64,000 bases of DNA from Treponema sp. (lineage in GTDB: Bacteria; Spirochaetota; Spirochaetia; Treponematales; Treponemataceae). The stretch's first letter is position 1. Each line of letters opens with the position of its first letter. This document shows positions 42,182 to 51,015 of the stretch, in pieces. The notes below the pieces were generated by a model that did no database searches, had not been told where the DNA came from, and was given only the letters and a program-made list of their open reading frames with translations. The stretch spans positions 415,639 through 479,638 of the forward strand of contig JAAVAP010000013.1 in the NCBI GenBank assembly GCA_014804005.1. The letters run 5' to 3'. A program made the translations under genes and the position numbers.

Positions 42182-43048
42182 ATGGAAAAAAGCATAAAAA
42201 AAAGAGGCTCGCTTGGCAAGTATTTTCCGGTTTTCGTGCTTCCCACGCTGCTCGCCTTCGCGCTGTTTTTCATCGTGCCGTTTCTGATGGGAATCGGACT
42301 TTCGTTCACGAAATTCACCACAATCACGAACGCAAAATGGGTCGGCATCGAAAACTATGTCAAGGCGTTCACGACGGACGGCGAATTTTTGCACGCGCTC
42401 GGATTCACTTCGCTTTTTACGATTGTTTCTATCATAACCGTGAACGTGTTCGCATTTTCGCTCGCGCTTGCGCTCACGATGGGCTTGAAGGGCACGAATC
42501 TTTTCCGCTCGGTTTTCTTCATGCCGAATCTTATCGGCGGAATCGTCTTGGGCTACATTTGGAATTTGCTGATAAACGGCGTGCTTCAAAAACTTGTCGG
42601 CGTGGACATTTCGTTCAAAACCGAATACGGATTTTGGGGACTCGTAATCCTCACGAACTGGCAGCTCATCGGATACATGATGATAATCTACATCGCGGGC
42701 TTGCAGAACATTCCGGGCGACTTGATCGAGGCGGCGGCGATTGACGGAGCGTCCTCAATGCGGGTTTTGTTCAAGATAAAGATTCCGATGGTGATGCCTT
42801 CGATCACAATCTGTATGTTCCTTACGCTAACGAACACTTTCAAAATGTTCGACCAAAACCTCGCGCTCACAGCCGGCGCGCCCGCGCGTTCTACGGAAAT
42901 GCTCGCGCTCAACATATACAACACATTCTACGGAAGGACAGGCTGGCAGGGCGTGGGCCAGGCAAAGGCGGTGGTGTTCTTCGTAATAGTCGCAATCATT
43001 GCGTTCGCGCAGCTCAAGGCGACCACGCGAAAGGAGACAGAACAATGA
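42182..43048 (+). CDS. Sugar ABC transporter permease (MalF/UgpA type)
   Basis: 288 residues, six helices. The EAA loop reads IEAAAIDGASSMRVLFKIKIPMVMPS, the site where the ATPase docks. First of two permeases. Start has GGAG upstream; the end overlaps the next gene by four bases (ATGA). No ATPase is encoded here, so a shared MsmK/UgpC-type ATPase elsewhere is expected. Confidence 0.93.
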   Translation: MEKSIKKRGSLGKYFPVFVLPTLLAFALFFIVPFLMGIGLSFTKFTTITNAKWVGIENYVKAFTTDGEFLHALGFTSLFTIVSIITVNVFAFSLALALTMGLKGTNLFRSVFFMPNLIGGIVLGYIWNLLINGVLQKLVGVDISFKTEYGFWGLVILTNWQLIGYMMIIYIAGLQNIPGDLIEAAAIDGASSMRVLFKIKIPMVMPSITICMFLTLTNTFKMFDQNLALTAGAPARSTEMLALNIYNTFYGRTGWQGVGQAKAVVFFVIVAIIAFAQLKATTRKETEQ

Positions 43049-43896
43049 CACACAATCTCTACAGGCAAAAACAGGCGACAAGGCAAATCGCTTTTTTCGC
43101 GATGGTCGTGCTCACGGCGATTTTTCTCGTGCCGATTCTTCTCGTGCTCGTGAACTCGTTCAAATCGCGGCTATACATCTCAAGCTCGCCTTTTTCGCTT
43201 CCGAACGAAGAGACATTCGTCGGATTTCAAAACTACATCGCAGGGCTTTCCACGGCAGGATTTTTCGCGGCGTTCCTGCGCTCGCTTTTCATAACCGTAT
43301 TTTCCACGGTCATTATAATCGTCTGCACTTCGATGACATCGTGGTTTATGGTGCGCGTGAAAAACAAATTCACGGGCGCGCTCTACTATCTTTTCGCGTT
43401 CAGCATGATCGTTCCGTTCCAAATGGTAATGTACACGATGACTTTCGTTGTAAACAGAATGAATTTCGACAACATTTTCGGAGTCGTGTTCGTGTACCTC
43501 GGATTCGGCGCGGGACTTTCGGTTTTCATGTTCACGGGATTCGTCAAGGCGATTCCGCTTGAACTTGAGGAGGCTGCGGAAATCGACGGATGCAATCCGC
43601 TCCAAACTTTTTTCCTCGTCGTATTTCCGGTCTTGAAGCCCACGGCGATCACAGTCGCAATTTTGAATTCGATGTGGATTTGGAACGACTACCTTCTGCC
43701 CTACCTCGTGCTCGGCACGGACAACAAGACAGTTCCGGTGGCGATTCAAATCGCGATGCAAGGCGCGTACGGCGCGACCGACTACGGCGGGTTCATGGCG
43801 ATGCTCGTTCTCGCAATAATTCCGATCGTGATTTTCTACATTTCGGCGCAGAAGTACATAATCAAGGGCGTGATTTCGGGAGCGGTCAAAGGCTGA
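43045..43896 (+). CDS. Sugar ABC transporter permease (MalG/UgpE type)
   Basis: 283 residues, six helices, EAA loop LEEAAEIDGCNPLQTFFLVVFPVLKP and the C-terminal GVISGAVKG characteristic of the MalG branch. Partner of the preceding permease. Translationally coupled through the ATGA overlap. Confidence 0.93.
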   Translation: MTHNLYRQKQATRQIAFFAMVVLTAIFLVPILLVLVNSFKSRLYISSSPFSLPNEETFVGFQNYIAGLSTAGFFAAFLRSLFITVFSTVIIIVCTSMTSWFMVRVKNKFTGALYYLFAFSMIVPFQMVMYTMTFVVNRMNFDNIFGVVFVYLGFGAGLSVFMFTGFVKAIPLELEEAAEIDGCNPLQTFFLVVFPVLKPTAITVAILNSMWIWNDYLLPYLVLGTDNKTVPVAIQIAMQGAYGATDYGGFMAMLVLAIIPIVIFYISAQKYIIKGVISGAVKG

Positions 43897-44023
43897 CGAG
43901 TTCACGAAACATTTCAAGTCGTTTTCGTTTCAGCGCAAAACGACTTTTCGGCATTCACGAATTTTTTTTCGCGATGCAGGAAAATAAAAAAGGCTTTTTG
44001 CAAAGAAGCAACATAACTCTTTT

Positions 44024-44055
44024 ATGCTGGCGGGCAACGCCCGCCAGCATTTTTT
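44024..44055 (+). terminator. Rho-independent terminator of the sugar importer operon
   Basis: A 12-bp GC-rich stem (44024-44035 with 44039-44050), three-base loop, then TTTTTG. A weaker hairpin (AAGTCGTTTT.../...AAAACGACTT, about 43917-43947) precedes it. Confidence 0.85.
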
Positions 44056-44056
44056 G

Positions 44057-45856
44057 TCATTTTATCAATTTGTCGAGCTCGGAATTCAGCCTTGCGAAAT
44101 TTTCGTTTCCTGGATTGAGCGCAATCACTTGGCGCAGATAATATTGCGCCTTGCGGTAATCTTTTTTCTGGAAATAAATTTCGTACATCCGAAAAAGCGC
44201 GTCGAAATTGCGCGGGTTCGCGATTACGGCGGAACGCAAGTCCGAAAGCTGCGCGACTTCCCCCGAAACCAAAAAACTGCGCTGATAATAAAGAAAACTT
44301 TTCATCGCAGACTGGGCGGAATCCAGCATCGAATTGATGAAACGCGAGGCCTGCGCCGTGCGGCCAGTTCGCACCATCGCATCGACATAAGATTGAATCG
44401 CAGTTTCGTCGTTAGGATTTTTTTCGTAGAGGGAACTCGCGGACTTCCAAGCCTCGTCAAGATATCCGAGCGCGAGGCAGATTTTCACGTGCGTCGAAAT
44501 TGTCTGCACGGAAGAATTTTTTTCAATGAGCTTTTTGCTCGCAGCATAGGCATCCGCCCATTTTTCTTCGTCCGCCAAATTCTGAATCAGGAACGAAAGC
44601 GCCTCGGGATTTTCGGGATCGTCCGAAAGGATTTGCGAAGAAAGCTGCGCGCCGCTTCTTCCGCCAATATTTTTTCCGGTCTCGCCCGCGAGGCTCGCCG
44701 CATAGAGCACAACCTCGCTGTCGTTCGGATAAAGCGCGAGTGCCTTTTCCATCGTGGCTATTGCGGCGGTGGAATTCCTGTTCCATTCTTTTTGAATCCG
44801 CGCGCGAAGCACAAGATATTCTTTTGAATTCGGATTCGATTTCGCATAAACGTCCAAAAGCGAAGCGGCCTTCAAATATTCGCCCGTCTGAACGAAAACC
44901 TTCGCCCTAAAAAGCACCATTTCCAAGTCGGCCGGATTCTGCGTGAGAATCAGCATAGCGTAGCGTTCGGCGGAAGCGTAGTTTCCTCGGTCGAAAGAAT
45001 TCTGCGCCGCCAATTTCAAAAGCCGCAAATTCGAAGGCTGAGCCACGATAAGGCGGTCGATTATCGTCTGACTTTCACCGTAGCGCGAAAGCGCGTTCAG
45101 CGCGGATGCAAGGCGGAAATCCACTTCGAATGCGGAAGTGCCTTCGGCCGCCGCCTTGAAATGTTCCACGGCTTCCTCTTCTTTTTTCATGTTCACGAAA
45201 AGGATTCCCAAAAGATAATTCGCGAGGACGCTCTTTGAATTGATTTCGAGGGCGGCAAGCAAATCCTGTTTCGCGCGCTCAAAGTAGTCGCTGCGCCCCG
45301 AATTTCCGCAGAGCACAAGCGAAGGAAGCGCGCGCGACAAAAAGTCCGATCCGCTCATGGAAGTGTCGTAGATTCCGTTCCGCGCCGACTCAATCGCGCC
45401 GACATAGGCGTTTCGCTGCGAAATGCGCGGCTCGCCTGCGGAAAAATCCATGCTTGGCCAAACAACCCTCGCGATTTCCTCGATGCAGAACAAAAGCACG
45501 TTTTCATTTTCCGCGTATTCCACGGAAGGCTTTTTCAGTTTGGCATAGGCGGAACGCAAAGCCTCCGGCGAGCCAATTTCCACGTCACGCAAGATTTCAT
45601 CCGGGATTCCCGAAAAATATCCTGCGTCGTTTTTTTTCTTTGACTTGTCCACGTTGATTTTCGTGACCGGCCTTTCCTCTTCTGGAACGACCTCGGAAGA
45701 ATCTTTCTTGGAATTCTTTTCCTTGGATTTTTTCGCCATCTTTTCAAGCGTGAAATTCTCTCCGCCGAAATTTCCAAGCGAAAAATTCTCGGCCGCGAAA
45801 TCGGCATTTGAAAAAGCGAGAATGAAAAATGTCAAAAGGCAAAAAGGCCTTTTCAT
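44057..45856 (-). CDS. Secreted TPR protein
   Basis: 599 residues. Signal peptide (MKRPFCLLTFFILAFSNADFA), a charged Lys/Glu/Ser linker (about 40-75), then TPR-like helix pairs through the end (for example ANYLLGILFVNMKKEEEAVEHF, AQYYLRQVIALNPGNENFARL). Scaffold by inference; partner unknown. Its ATG directly follows the stop of the upstream membrane protein gene (TAGATG), so the two are one unit. Confidence 0.75.
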   Translation of the reverse strand: MKRPFCLLTFFILAFSNADFAAENFSLGNFGGENFTLEKMAKKSKEKNSKKDSSEVVPEEERPVTKINVDKSKKKNDAGYFSGIPDEILRDVEIGSPEALRSAYAKLKKPSVEYAENENVLLFCIEEIARVVWPSMDFSAGEPRISQRNAYVGAIESARNGIYDTSMSGSDFLSRALPSLVLCGNSGRSDYFERAKQDLLAALEINSKSVLANYLLGILFVNMKKEEEAVEHFKAAAEGTSAFEVDFRLASALNALSRYGESQTIIDRLIVAQPSNLRLLKLAAQNSFDRGNYASAERYAMLILTQNPADLEMVLFRAKVFVQTGEYLKAASLLDVYAKSNPNSKEYLVLRARIQKEWNRNSTAAIATMEKALALYPNDSEVVLYAASLAGETGKNIGGRSGAQLSSQILSDDPENPEALSFLIQNLADEEKWADAYAASKKLIEKNSSVQTISTHVKICLALGYLDEAWKSASSLYEKNPNDETAIQSYVDAMVRTGRTAQASRFINSMLDSAQSAMKSFLYYQRSFLVSGEVAQLSDLRSAVIANPRNFDALFRMYEIYFQKKDYRKAQYYLRQVIALNPGNENFARLNSELDKLIK

Positions 45857-46459
45857 CTAGTCGTAGTCCTCGCCGTCGTATTCTTCGGCGTACTTTTCCT
45901 CGTCGTCCTTTATGATAGGGAATTTTTCCTTGGCGTTCTGCCTCACGTAATAAAGCGCGATCAGGAACGCTCCGCAAAAAACAAGGAAAACCGGCATTGA
46001 CTTTCCGAGGAACACTCGCATCGGGACTTTTATGATTTTCAGCTTGAAAAGGAAAAAAAACGCGCCCAGCACCGTCATCGCCGCCGAAGGAAAAACATAC
46101 GCCGTGCGAAATTTCTTGTAATGAATCCGTCCCACAGGCAAAAGCGTCACGCCGAATGTTATCACGAGAATCGGCCAATGTTCGCGGAAAGCGAGCGGAA
46201 CATCTCGCGCCGTAAGAATCAGGGAAATCAGCGAAATTATGCACAGGTTGAGCGAAATGTAAAACGAAACCGATTTTCGCGCCAAAATAGAAAAATAAAC
46301 GAGGAACGCCGTTATCAGGAGGAAAACCGAGTTCAGCACCAAGTAATAAATCTCGCGCTCGCCGATCGGCGGAAGGAAAAACAGGACTATTCCGGCAAGA
46401 AAAAAAATTATCCCGAACGCGAGCATGATGTCTTGCGCTTTCTTGTTGTATTTTTCCAT
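45857..46459 (-). CDS. Six-helix membrane protein with acidic tail
   Basis: 200 residues, about six helices between 10 and 170 in three hairpins, then an acidic cytoplasmic tail (DDEEKYAEEYDGEDYD). No recognised domain; the general plan recalls DUF308/HdeD-like or LiaF-N modules, but I cannot assign it. Leaderless start: -10 box six bases before ATG. Confidence 0.6.
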   Translation of the reverse strand: MEKYNKKAQDIMLAFGIIFFLAGIVLFFLPPIGEREIYYLVLNSVFLLITAFLVYFSILARKSVSFYISLNLCIISLISLILTARDVPLAFREHWPILVITFGVTLLPVGRIHYKKFRTAYVFPSAAMTVLGAFFFLFKLKIIKVPMRVFLGKSMPVFLVFCGAFLIALYYVRQNAKEKFPIIKDDEEKYAEEYDGEDYD

Positions 46460-46465
46460 AATGCC

Positions 46466-46517
46466 ATTATATTACATTTTGCCCAATCTTGACAATAATC
46501 AAATCATAATATATTGT
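46466..46517. promoter_or_regulatory. Two divergent promoters sharing one -35 region
   Basis: Minus: TTGTCA (46495-46490), 18-base spacer, TATAAT (46471-46466), six bases to ATG 46459. Plus: TTGACA (46489-46494), 17-base spacer, TATTGT (46512-46517), seven bases to ATG 46525. The two -35 boxes overlap by five bases, so only one polymerase can bind at a time. Confidence 0.6.
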
Positions 46518-46524
46518 AAAAAAT

Positions 46525-47616
46525 ATGAAAATCAAACAAAAATCTCATAAAAAATTTCCCGCGAAAAAGATTCTCGCGGCGACGATTTCAATATTTTTTT
46601 GCATGCTGAATTTTTCATGCTCCAAGAAAATTTCAGGAAAAAAAATCGAACTTGAATCGACCATTGAACTGAAAAAAATGCTCGAGCGCGGCGACGAGCT
46701 TTCCGAAAAAAGCCGCTACGCGATCATGAACCGGCTCGCTTCGAAAATGCTCGAAGAAGGCGCGACCGACGAACTTTTGCTTTTGCTCACGGAATTCGTG
46801 GAAAGAAATCCGCGCGACAAATACAATTCGTACTGGCTTTTGATGTGCGCGTACTTTTACACCGAAATGGGACAAGAAAAAGTGGCGGAATATTACTTCG
46901 AGCGAATCCTGCGTTGCTACGACGATCTCGTTGTGAAAGGCCAGTCGATTCATTTTTTGTGCCTTGAACGGCTCGTCCAAATTTCAGAAAATCCCGAAAA
47001 CCGCATAGGCTACTTCAACACGCTGATGAGCCGCTTTCCTGAAAAAGTGAGCCTCACGGAAATGTACGCCCGGCTTGCGAACGAATATGAGCGGCTCGGC
47101 GACTGGACACGCGCGCTAAGAATGTACCAGACATTCCTCGCGCAGCGCGATGCCGGCTCGATCCAAATCATGGACATGCGCGACATCTACAACCACGCGC
47201 GCGCGCTCATAATTTTCGACAACTCGCCGAAAAACTGGATGTTCAAAACTTTGGACGAACTTTCCGATGCCGTAAAAAGCGCGATCTCTCGCAACCAAGG
47301 TCCGAGGCTCGACGCGATTCGTTCCAAAGCGAATTTCTTCACGGTGTCAGGAAGAAGCGGCGAAGGAACTCGGAACAGCCAAGCGAGTTTTAGCATTCAA
47401 AACTACATGCATGGAAACCGAATCAATTTTTCCGACGAACTTCTCGCGGGCGAAAGCGCGAACGAGGCGTATCTCCGCACAAGCGGATGGAAGGAAATAT
47501 CTCCGGAATGGTATTTTTATTTTCGGAAAGTGAATTTTCCCGCCGAGCCGAAAGTCCACGGAACTTGGGAATGGGCAGGCATCTACATGGGCGATCCTTT
47601 CCAATCGAAAAGATGA
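46525..47616 (+). CDS. TPR-containing lipoprotein
   Basis: 363 residues. Lipoprotein signal ending in LNFSC, then helical repeats (SRYAIMNRLASKMLEEG, YSYWLL-like, YFERILRCYDDLV, LANEYERLGDWTRALRMYQTFL). C-terminal region is not TPR and contains AYLRTSGWKEISPEWYFYFRK. First gene of a three-gene envelope operon with a lytic transglycosylase and an OmpA-like protein; may organise peptidoglycan work at the membrane (inference). No ribosome site; leaderless start. Confidence 0.75.
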   Translation: MKIKQKSHKKFPAKKILAATISIFFCMLNFSCSKKISGKKIELESTIELKKMLERGDELSEKSRYAIMNRLASKMLEEGATDELLLLLTEFVERNPRDKYNSYWLLMCAYFYTEMGQEKVAEYYFERILRCYDDLVVKGQSIHFLCLERLVQISENPENRIGYFNTLMSRFPEKVSLTEMYARLANEYERLGDWTRALRMYQTFLAQRDAGSIQIMDMRDIYNHARALIIFDNSPKNWMFKTLDELSDAVKSAISRNQGPRLDAIRSKANFFTVSGRSGEGTRNSQASFSIQNYMHGNRINFSDELLAGESANEAYLRTSGWKEISPEWYFYFRKVNFPAEPKVHGTWEWAGIYMGDPFQSKR

Positions 47617-47623
47617 CGGAAAA

Positions 47624-48631
47624 ATGAAAAAGATTCTTTCGCAGGCGGGAAAATATCTTTTCGCGATTTTGATTTTTTCGCGGAATGGAATTTTCCCGCA
47701 AGAAATTCGTTCTGCACTCCACGACGAGATTCTTTATGAGGAAATCATTCCTGATTTGGAAGACGAAAAAAAATATTCGCGCGCGCAGAACGTCCGCCAC
47801 ATTCCGCCGGATTTGCCGGGTTGGGAACGCGCCGAAGTGGAACGTTTCAGAAAATCATATCTTTCGCCTGAACGCAGCGCGGAACTTTTCGTTATCTTGC
47901 AAAACGGCGAGCAATACAGGCATTATGTGCGCCGAAGGCTTCTCGAAGAAAACATGCCGCTCGCGCTGGAATACATTCCGGTGATTGAATCAAGTTACAA
48001 GGCGAACGCCGCACCGAAAGACGGACGCTCCGTGGGGCTTTGGCAATTTTTGGAAAACAGCATCGCAGGATATTTGCGAAAAACCGAATGGCTTGACGAG
48101 CGGCTCGATCCGTGGAAAAGCACCGATGCCGCATTGAAAAAACTCAAGGCGAACTACGACACATTCGGCGACTGGCTTTTGGCAATTGCCGCCTACAACT
48201 GCGGGGCGGGAACGGTGAAGCGCGCGCTCGAAAAATCAAGCGAAAAAAATTTCTGGGCACTCTGCGAAAAAAAACTTATTCCCGACCACGCCATAAATTA
48301 CGTTCCGCGCCTGCTCGCCATAAGCGACATCGCGGCGAACGAAAAATTCTACGGGGCGGACTTGCCGGAATTTTCTTTCGAGCGCGAAACTTATTCGCCA
48401 TTCGAAGATTTTGAATATGTGGAAGTTTCTTCGCAAATTTCATTGAAGCGGCTCGCGATGGAAATGCGCATGGACGAAAAAATTTTGCTTTACCTGAATC
48501 CCGCGCTTTTGCATGGAATCACGCCGCCAAATGAAACTTATGAAATCCGCCTTCCTGCGGGAATGAAAGAAGCCGCGCGCGACGCGCTTTTTACCCTTAA
48601 GTCAAAAAGGAAAAATTCCGATACTGAATAA
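47624..48631 (+). CDS. Membrane-bound lytic murein transglycosylase (SLT family, MltD-like)
   Basis: 335 residues with a hydrophobic N-terminal signal. The SLT fold is clear: catalytic Glu in YIPVIESSYKANA, then GRSVGLWQFLENSI, DERLDPWKSTDAALKKL and LAIAAYNCGAGTV. It cleaves the MurNAc-GlcNAc bond with anhydro-muropeptide formation. The C-terminal part (about 265-335) resembles a LysM-like tail but without a clear motif. Starts seven bases after the lipoprotein gene. Confidence 0.88.
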   Translation: MKKILSQAGKYLFAILIFSRNGIFPQEIRSALHDEILYEEIIPDLEDEKKYSRAQNVRHIPPDLPGWERAEVERFRKSYLSPERSAELFVILQNGEQYRHYVRRRLLEENMPLALEYIPVIESSYKANAAPKDGRSVGLWQFLENSIAGYLRKTEWLDERLDPWKSTDAALKKLKANYDTFGDWLLAIAAYNCGAGTVKRALEKSSEKNFWALCEKKLIPDHAINYVPRLLAISDIAANEKFYGADLPEFSFERETYSPFEDFEYVEVSSQISLKRLAMEMRMDEKILLYLNPALLHGITPPNETYEIRLPAGMKEAARDALFTLKSKRKNSDTE

Positions 48632-48632
48632 G

Positions 48633-50000
48633 ATGAAAAAGGATTTTTTAAAAAAATGCGCGCTCGCAATTTTTTTCTTCGCGACAATTTTCAGCGCAGC
48701 GGCGCAAAGCGGAAAAACTTATGATTCCAACGCGCCGCTTTCTTCCACGAGTTCCGTGAACTGGATGGGAAAAAAATTCACCTCCATGATTTCGTTTGAC
48801 ATGGAAAAGGCGAACATTCCGATGCCGAGCGGAAAAAATTCCGCGATTACAATAATCAATTCGCGCCTTCCGAATCTTATCAAAGATCCGCTTTTGACGC
48901 TTTACGTGGACTCGAACCATTCGCTCGGCGACTACATTTTGGAACACAGAGTCAGTCTCGACGACATAATGAAAATCGTCGTTTCGGGAGAAAAATCGCT
49001 CGGTTATTTTGACAACGAAAGTTTCCTTTTTAAGACAAAGAAAAATTTGAACTTGAACGACATCTCAAGCCTTTTCGTGCGCCACAACGAGCCGTATTCG
49101 CGCAGAAAATCCATCGATACGATTTCTTCGCGAGCGTACACAGGAATCATAATCGACGCGCGCGGAAAACTTCCTGTTCACGGAGATTTTGTCGAAGAGC
49201 GCGTGAACCCGTGTTTCTTCCCGAAAATTTGGAACGAAAAAATGGAAGTCGTATACGAGCGCGGAATGATGGAAAGCGACTTGGAAAAGAAAATCGGAGA
49301 ATGCGCCTACGACTGGAGCGGAGACTTGAGCCGCTACAAAGACCGCGTCGGAAGCGATCCAATCCACATTTCGGCTCAAAAAGTCTACGGCAGGAACCGA
49401 ACGGATTTGATCATAAGCGAAGACGACACTCTGCGAATTTTTTCCGTTCCGCAAAACGCGGAGCTTTTGAAAAAAGGAAAAATCGTAATTCTCCTCGACC
49501 GCGATGTCCTTGAGCACGACGTGGCAGCCCCGATAAAGGACGAGCCTTATTACACGGTGTTCCGCGAAATGAAACTCTATCCGCTAAAGCATCCCGGCGC
49601 GGACACAATCGAGGACACGGGAAACGTGATTCGATTCACTTACAAACTCAATTTCGTTCCTGATTCGCCCGCGCTCCTCCCCGACGAACTTCCGCGCATC
49701 GCGGAACTAGCAGAGCTTTTGAAGAAGGCGCTTTCGGAAAACTCATTCACGATTTTTGTTGGAGGACACACCGCCGACATCGGCCAGCATGAAAACCAAA
49801 TGCTGCTTTCGGTCGAAAGGACGCAAACCGTGATAAACCTTTTGATTGAACAAGGAATCGATCCGAAACTTTTCACTTACCACGGCTACGGCGAAACCGT
49901 TCCGATCGGAAACAACGAAACGCCCGAAGGACGCGCCGAAAACCGTCGCGTGGAAATCGAGCTGCATCCACGAACTACTTACATTCAGCGAAGTTGGTGA
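48633..50000 (+). CDS. OmpA-family protein with LPP20/FlgP-like domain
   Basis: 455 residues. Signal peptide (to about residue 24), then a domain (about 165-270) with YTGIIIDARGKLPVHGDF...RVGSDPIHISAQKVYGRNRTDLIIS that resembles LPP20/FlgP, and a C-terminal OmpA peptidoglycan-binding domain (about 340-448; GGHTADIG, LSVERTQTVINLLIEQGID, ENRRVEIEL). Anchors envelope structures to peptidoglycan. Starts one base after the transglycosylase stop. Convergent overlap of 26 bases with the next gene. Confidence 0.85.
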   Translation: MKKDFLKKCALAIFFFATIFSAAAQSGKTYDSNAPLSSTSSVNWMGKKFTSMISFDMEKANIPMPSGKNSAITIINSRLPNLIKDPLLTLYVDSNHSLGDYILEHRVSLDDIMKIVVSGEKSLGYFDNESFLFKTKKNLNLNDISSLFVRHNEPYSRRKSIDTISSRAYTGIIIDARGKLPVHGDFVEERVNPCFFPKIWNEKMEVVYERGMMESDLEKKIGECAYDWSGDLSRYKDRVGSDPIHISAQKVYGRNRTDLIISEDDTLRIFSVPQNAELLKKGKIVILLDRDVLEHDVAAPIKDEPYYTVFREMKLYPLKHPGADTIEDTGNVIRFTYKLNFVPDSPALLPDELPRIAELAELLKKALSENSFTIFVGGHTADIGQHENQMLLSVERTQTVINLLIEQGIDPKLFTYHGYGETVPIGNNETPEGRAENRRVEIELHPRTTYIQRSW

Positions 50001-51015
50001 AATATTTTTCAAATTCTTTCGGAACTGGCGAAATCAATTTTAAAATTTCGCCAGTGCAAGGATGAGGCAATTCTAAACTTCGCGCGTGCAAAAAAATTCT
50101 TTGCGCACATTCGCCGCCATAAAGCGTGTCGCCCAAAATCGGCATGCGGCATTGCGAAAGGTGCGCGCGTATCTGATGCGTGCGTCCCGTAAAAAGTCTC
50201 GCCTGAACGAGAATCTTTTCCGCGCACCTTTCCAAAATGCGAAAATCGGTCCTTGCGAATTTTCCGCCGCAAGATTCCGAGAGTTCGCCGAATTTCGCTT
50301 CCTCGGATTTTTTTGAAACGCGTCCAAGAAAATTGCTCACGGAAAATTCTTCGTTTTCAAAATCGATTTCATTTTCAGAATTTTTCGCGTCTCGCAAAAA
50401 CGCGCTCGCGCTCCCTGCCGTGCTTTTCGTGCAAACGGCAAGATAGATTTTTTTCACCGCGCGTTCCGCATCGCCACCTCCCCCGAACATTTCGTGCAAG
50501 GCGGCATTCACGGATTTTTTCTTGGAAAACAAAATCACGCCCGAAGTGCCCTTGTCGAGTCTGTGCACGGCGGAACAATAATTTTCCGAGCCGGGATTTT
50601 TTTCGCAAAGATATTTTTGCACCGCGTCGAAAAGCGATGCGCGACTTTCCAAAAAAGTTTTTTCGCTCGGAATTCCGCACGGCTTGTTCACGGCGAGCAA
50701 AAAATCGTCCTCGAAAATTATGTCTTTTTCACAAAGCGAAAATTCGATGTCGCCATTTTGTTTTTCATAAAAAAGTTTTTCGAAGTCGAGCATGATTTTC
50801 ACGCGCGAGGAATTTTTCAAAATAAACGCGGGATTTTTCACAGCGCGATTTTCGCAAAAAACATTTCCGCTGAAAATGAGACGACGGATTTTCGAATTGC
50901 TCAAAAATTTATTTTTTTCCGAATCAAATTCATCGAGCGCGGACGGCAAATTTTCGCGCAGAAAATCATCAAGCCGAGAATTTTTTTTCACGTCAAGGAA
51001 AATCGTACGCTTCAA
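49975..51015 (-). CDS. RluA-family pseudouridine synthase
   Basis: 346 residues. S4-like N-terminus (SRLDDFLRENL), FLLAVNKPCGIPSE, active site HRLDKGTSGVILF, and TGRTHQIRAHLSQCRMPILGDTLYGG. Carries a low-complexity insert (about 205-250). Second member of this family in the window. TTG start overlaps the stop of the upstream gene (TTGA), so translation is coupled. Confidence 0.88.
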   Translation of the reverse strand: MKRTIFLDVKKNSRLDDFLRENLPSALDEFDSEKNKFLSNSKIRRLIFSGNVFCENRAVKNPAFILKNSSRVKIMLDFEKLFYEKQNGDIEFSLCEKDIIFEDDFLLAVNKPCGIPSEKTFLESRASLFDAVQKYLCEKNPGSENYCSAVHRLDKGTSGVILFSKKKSVNAALHEMFGGGGDAERAVKKIYLAVCTKSTAGSASAFLRDAKNSENEIDFENEEFSVSNFLGRVSKKSEEAKFGELSESCGGKFARTDFRILERCAEKILVQARLFTGRTHQIRAHLSQCRMPILGDTLYGGECAQRIFLHARSLELPHPCTGEILKLISPVPKEFEKYFTNFAECK

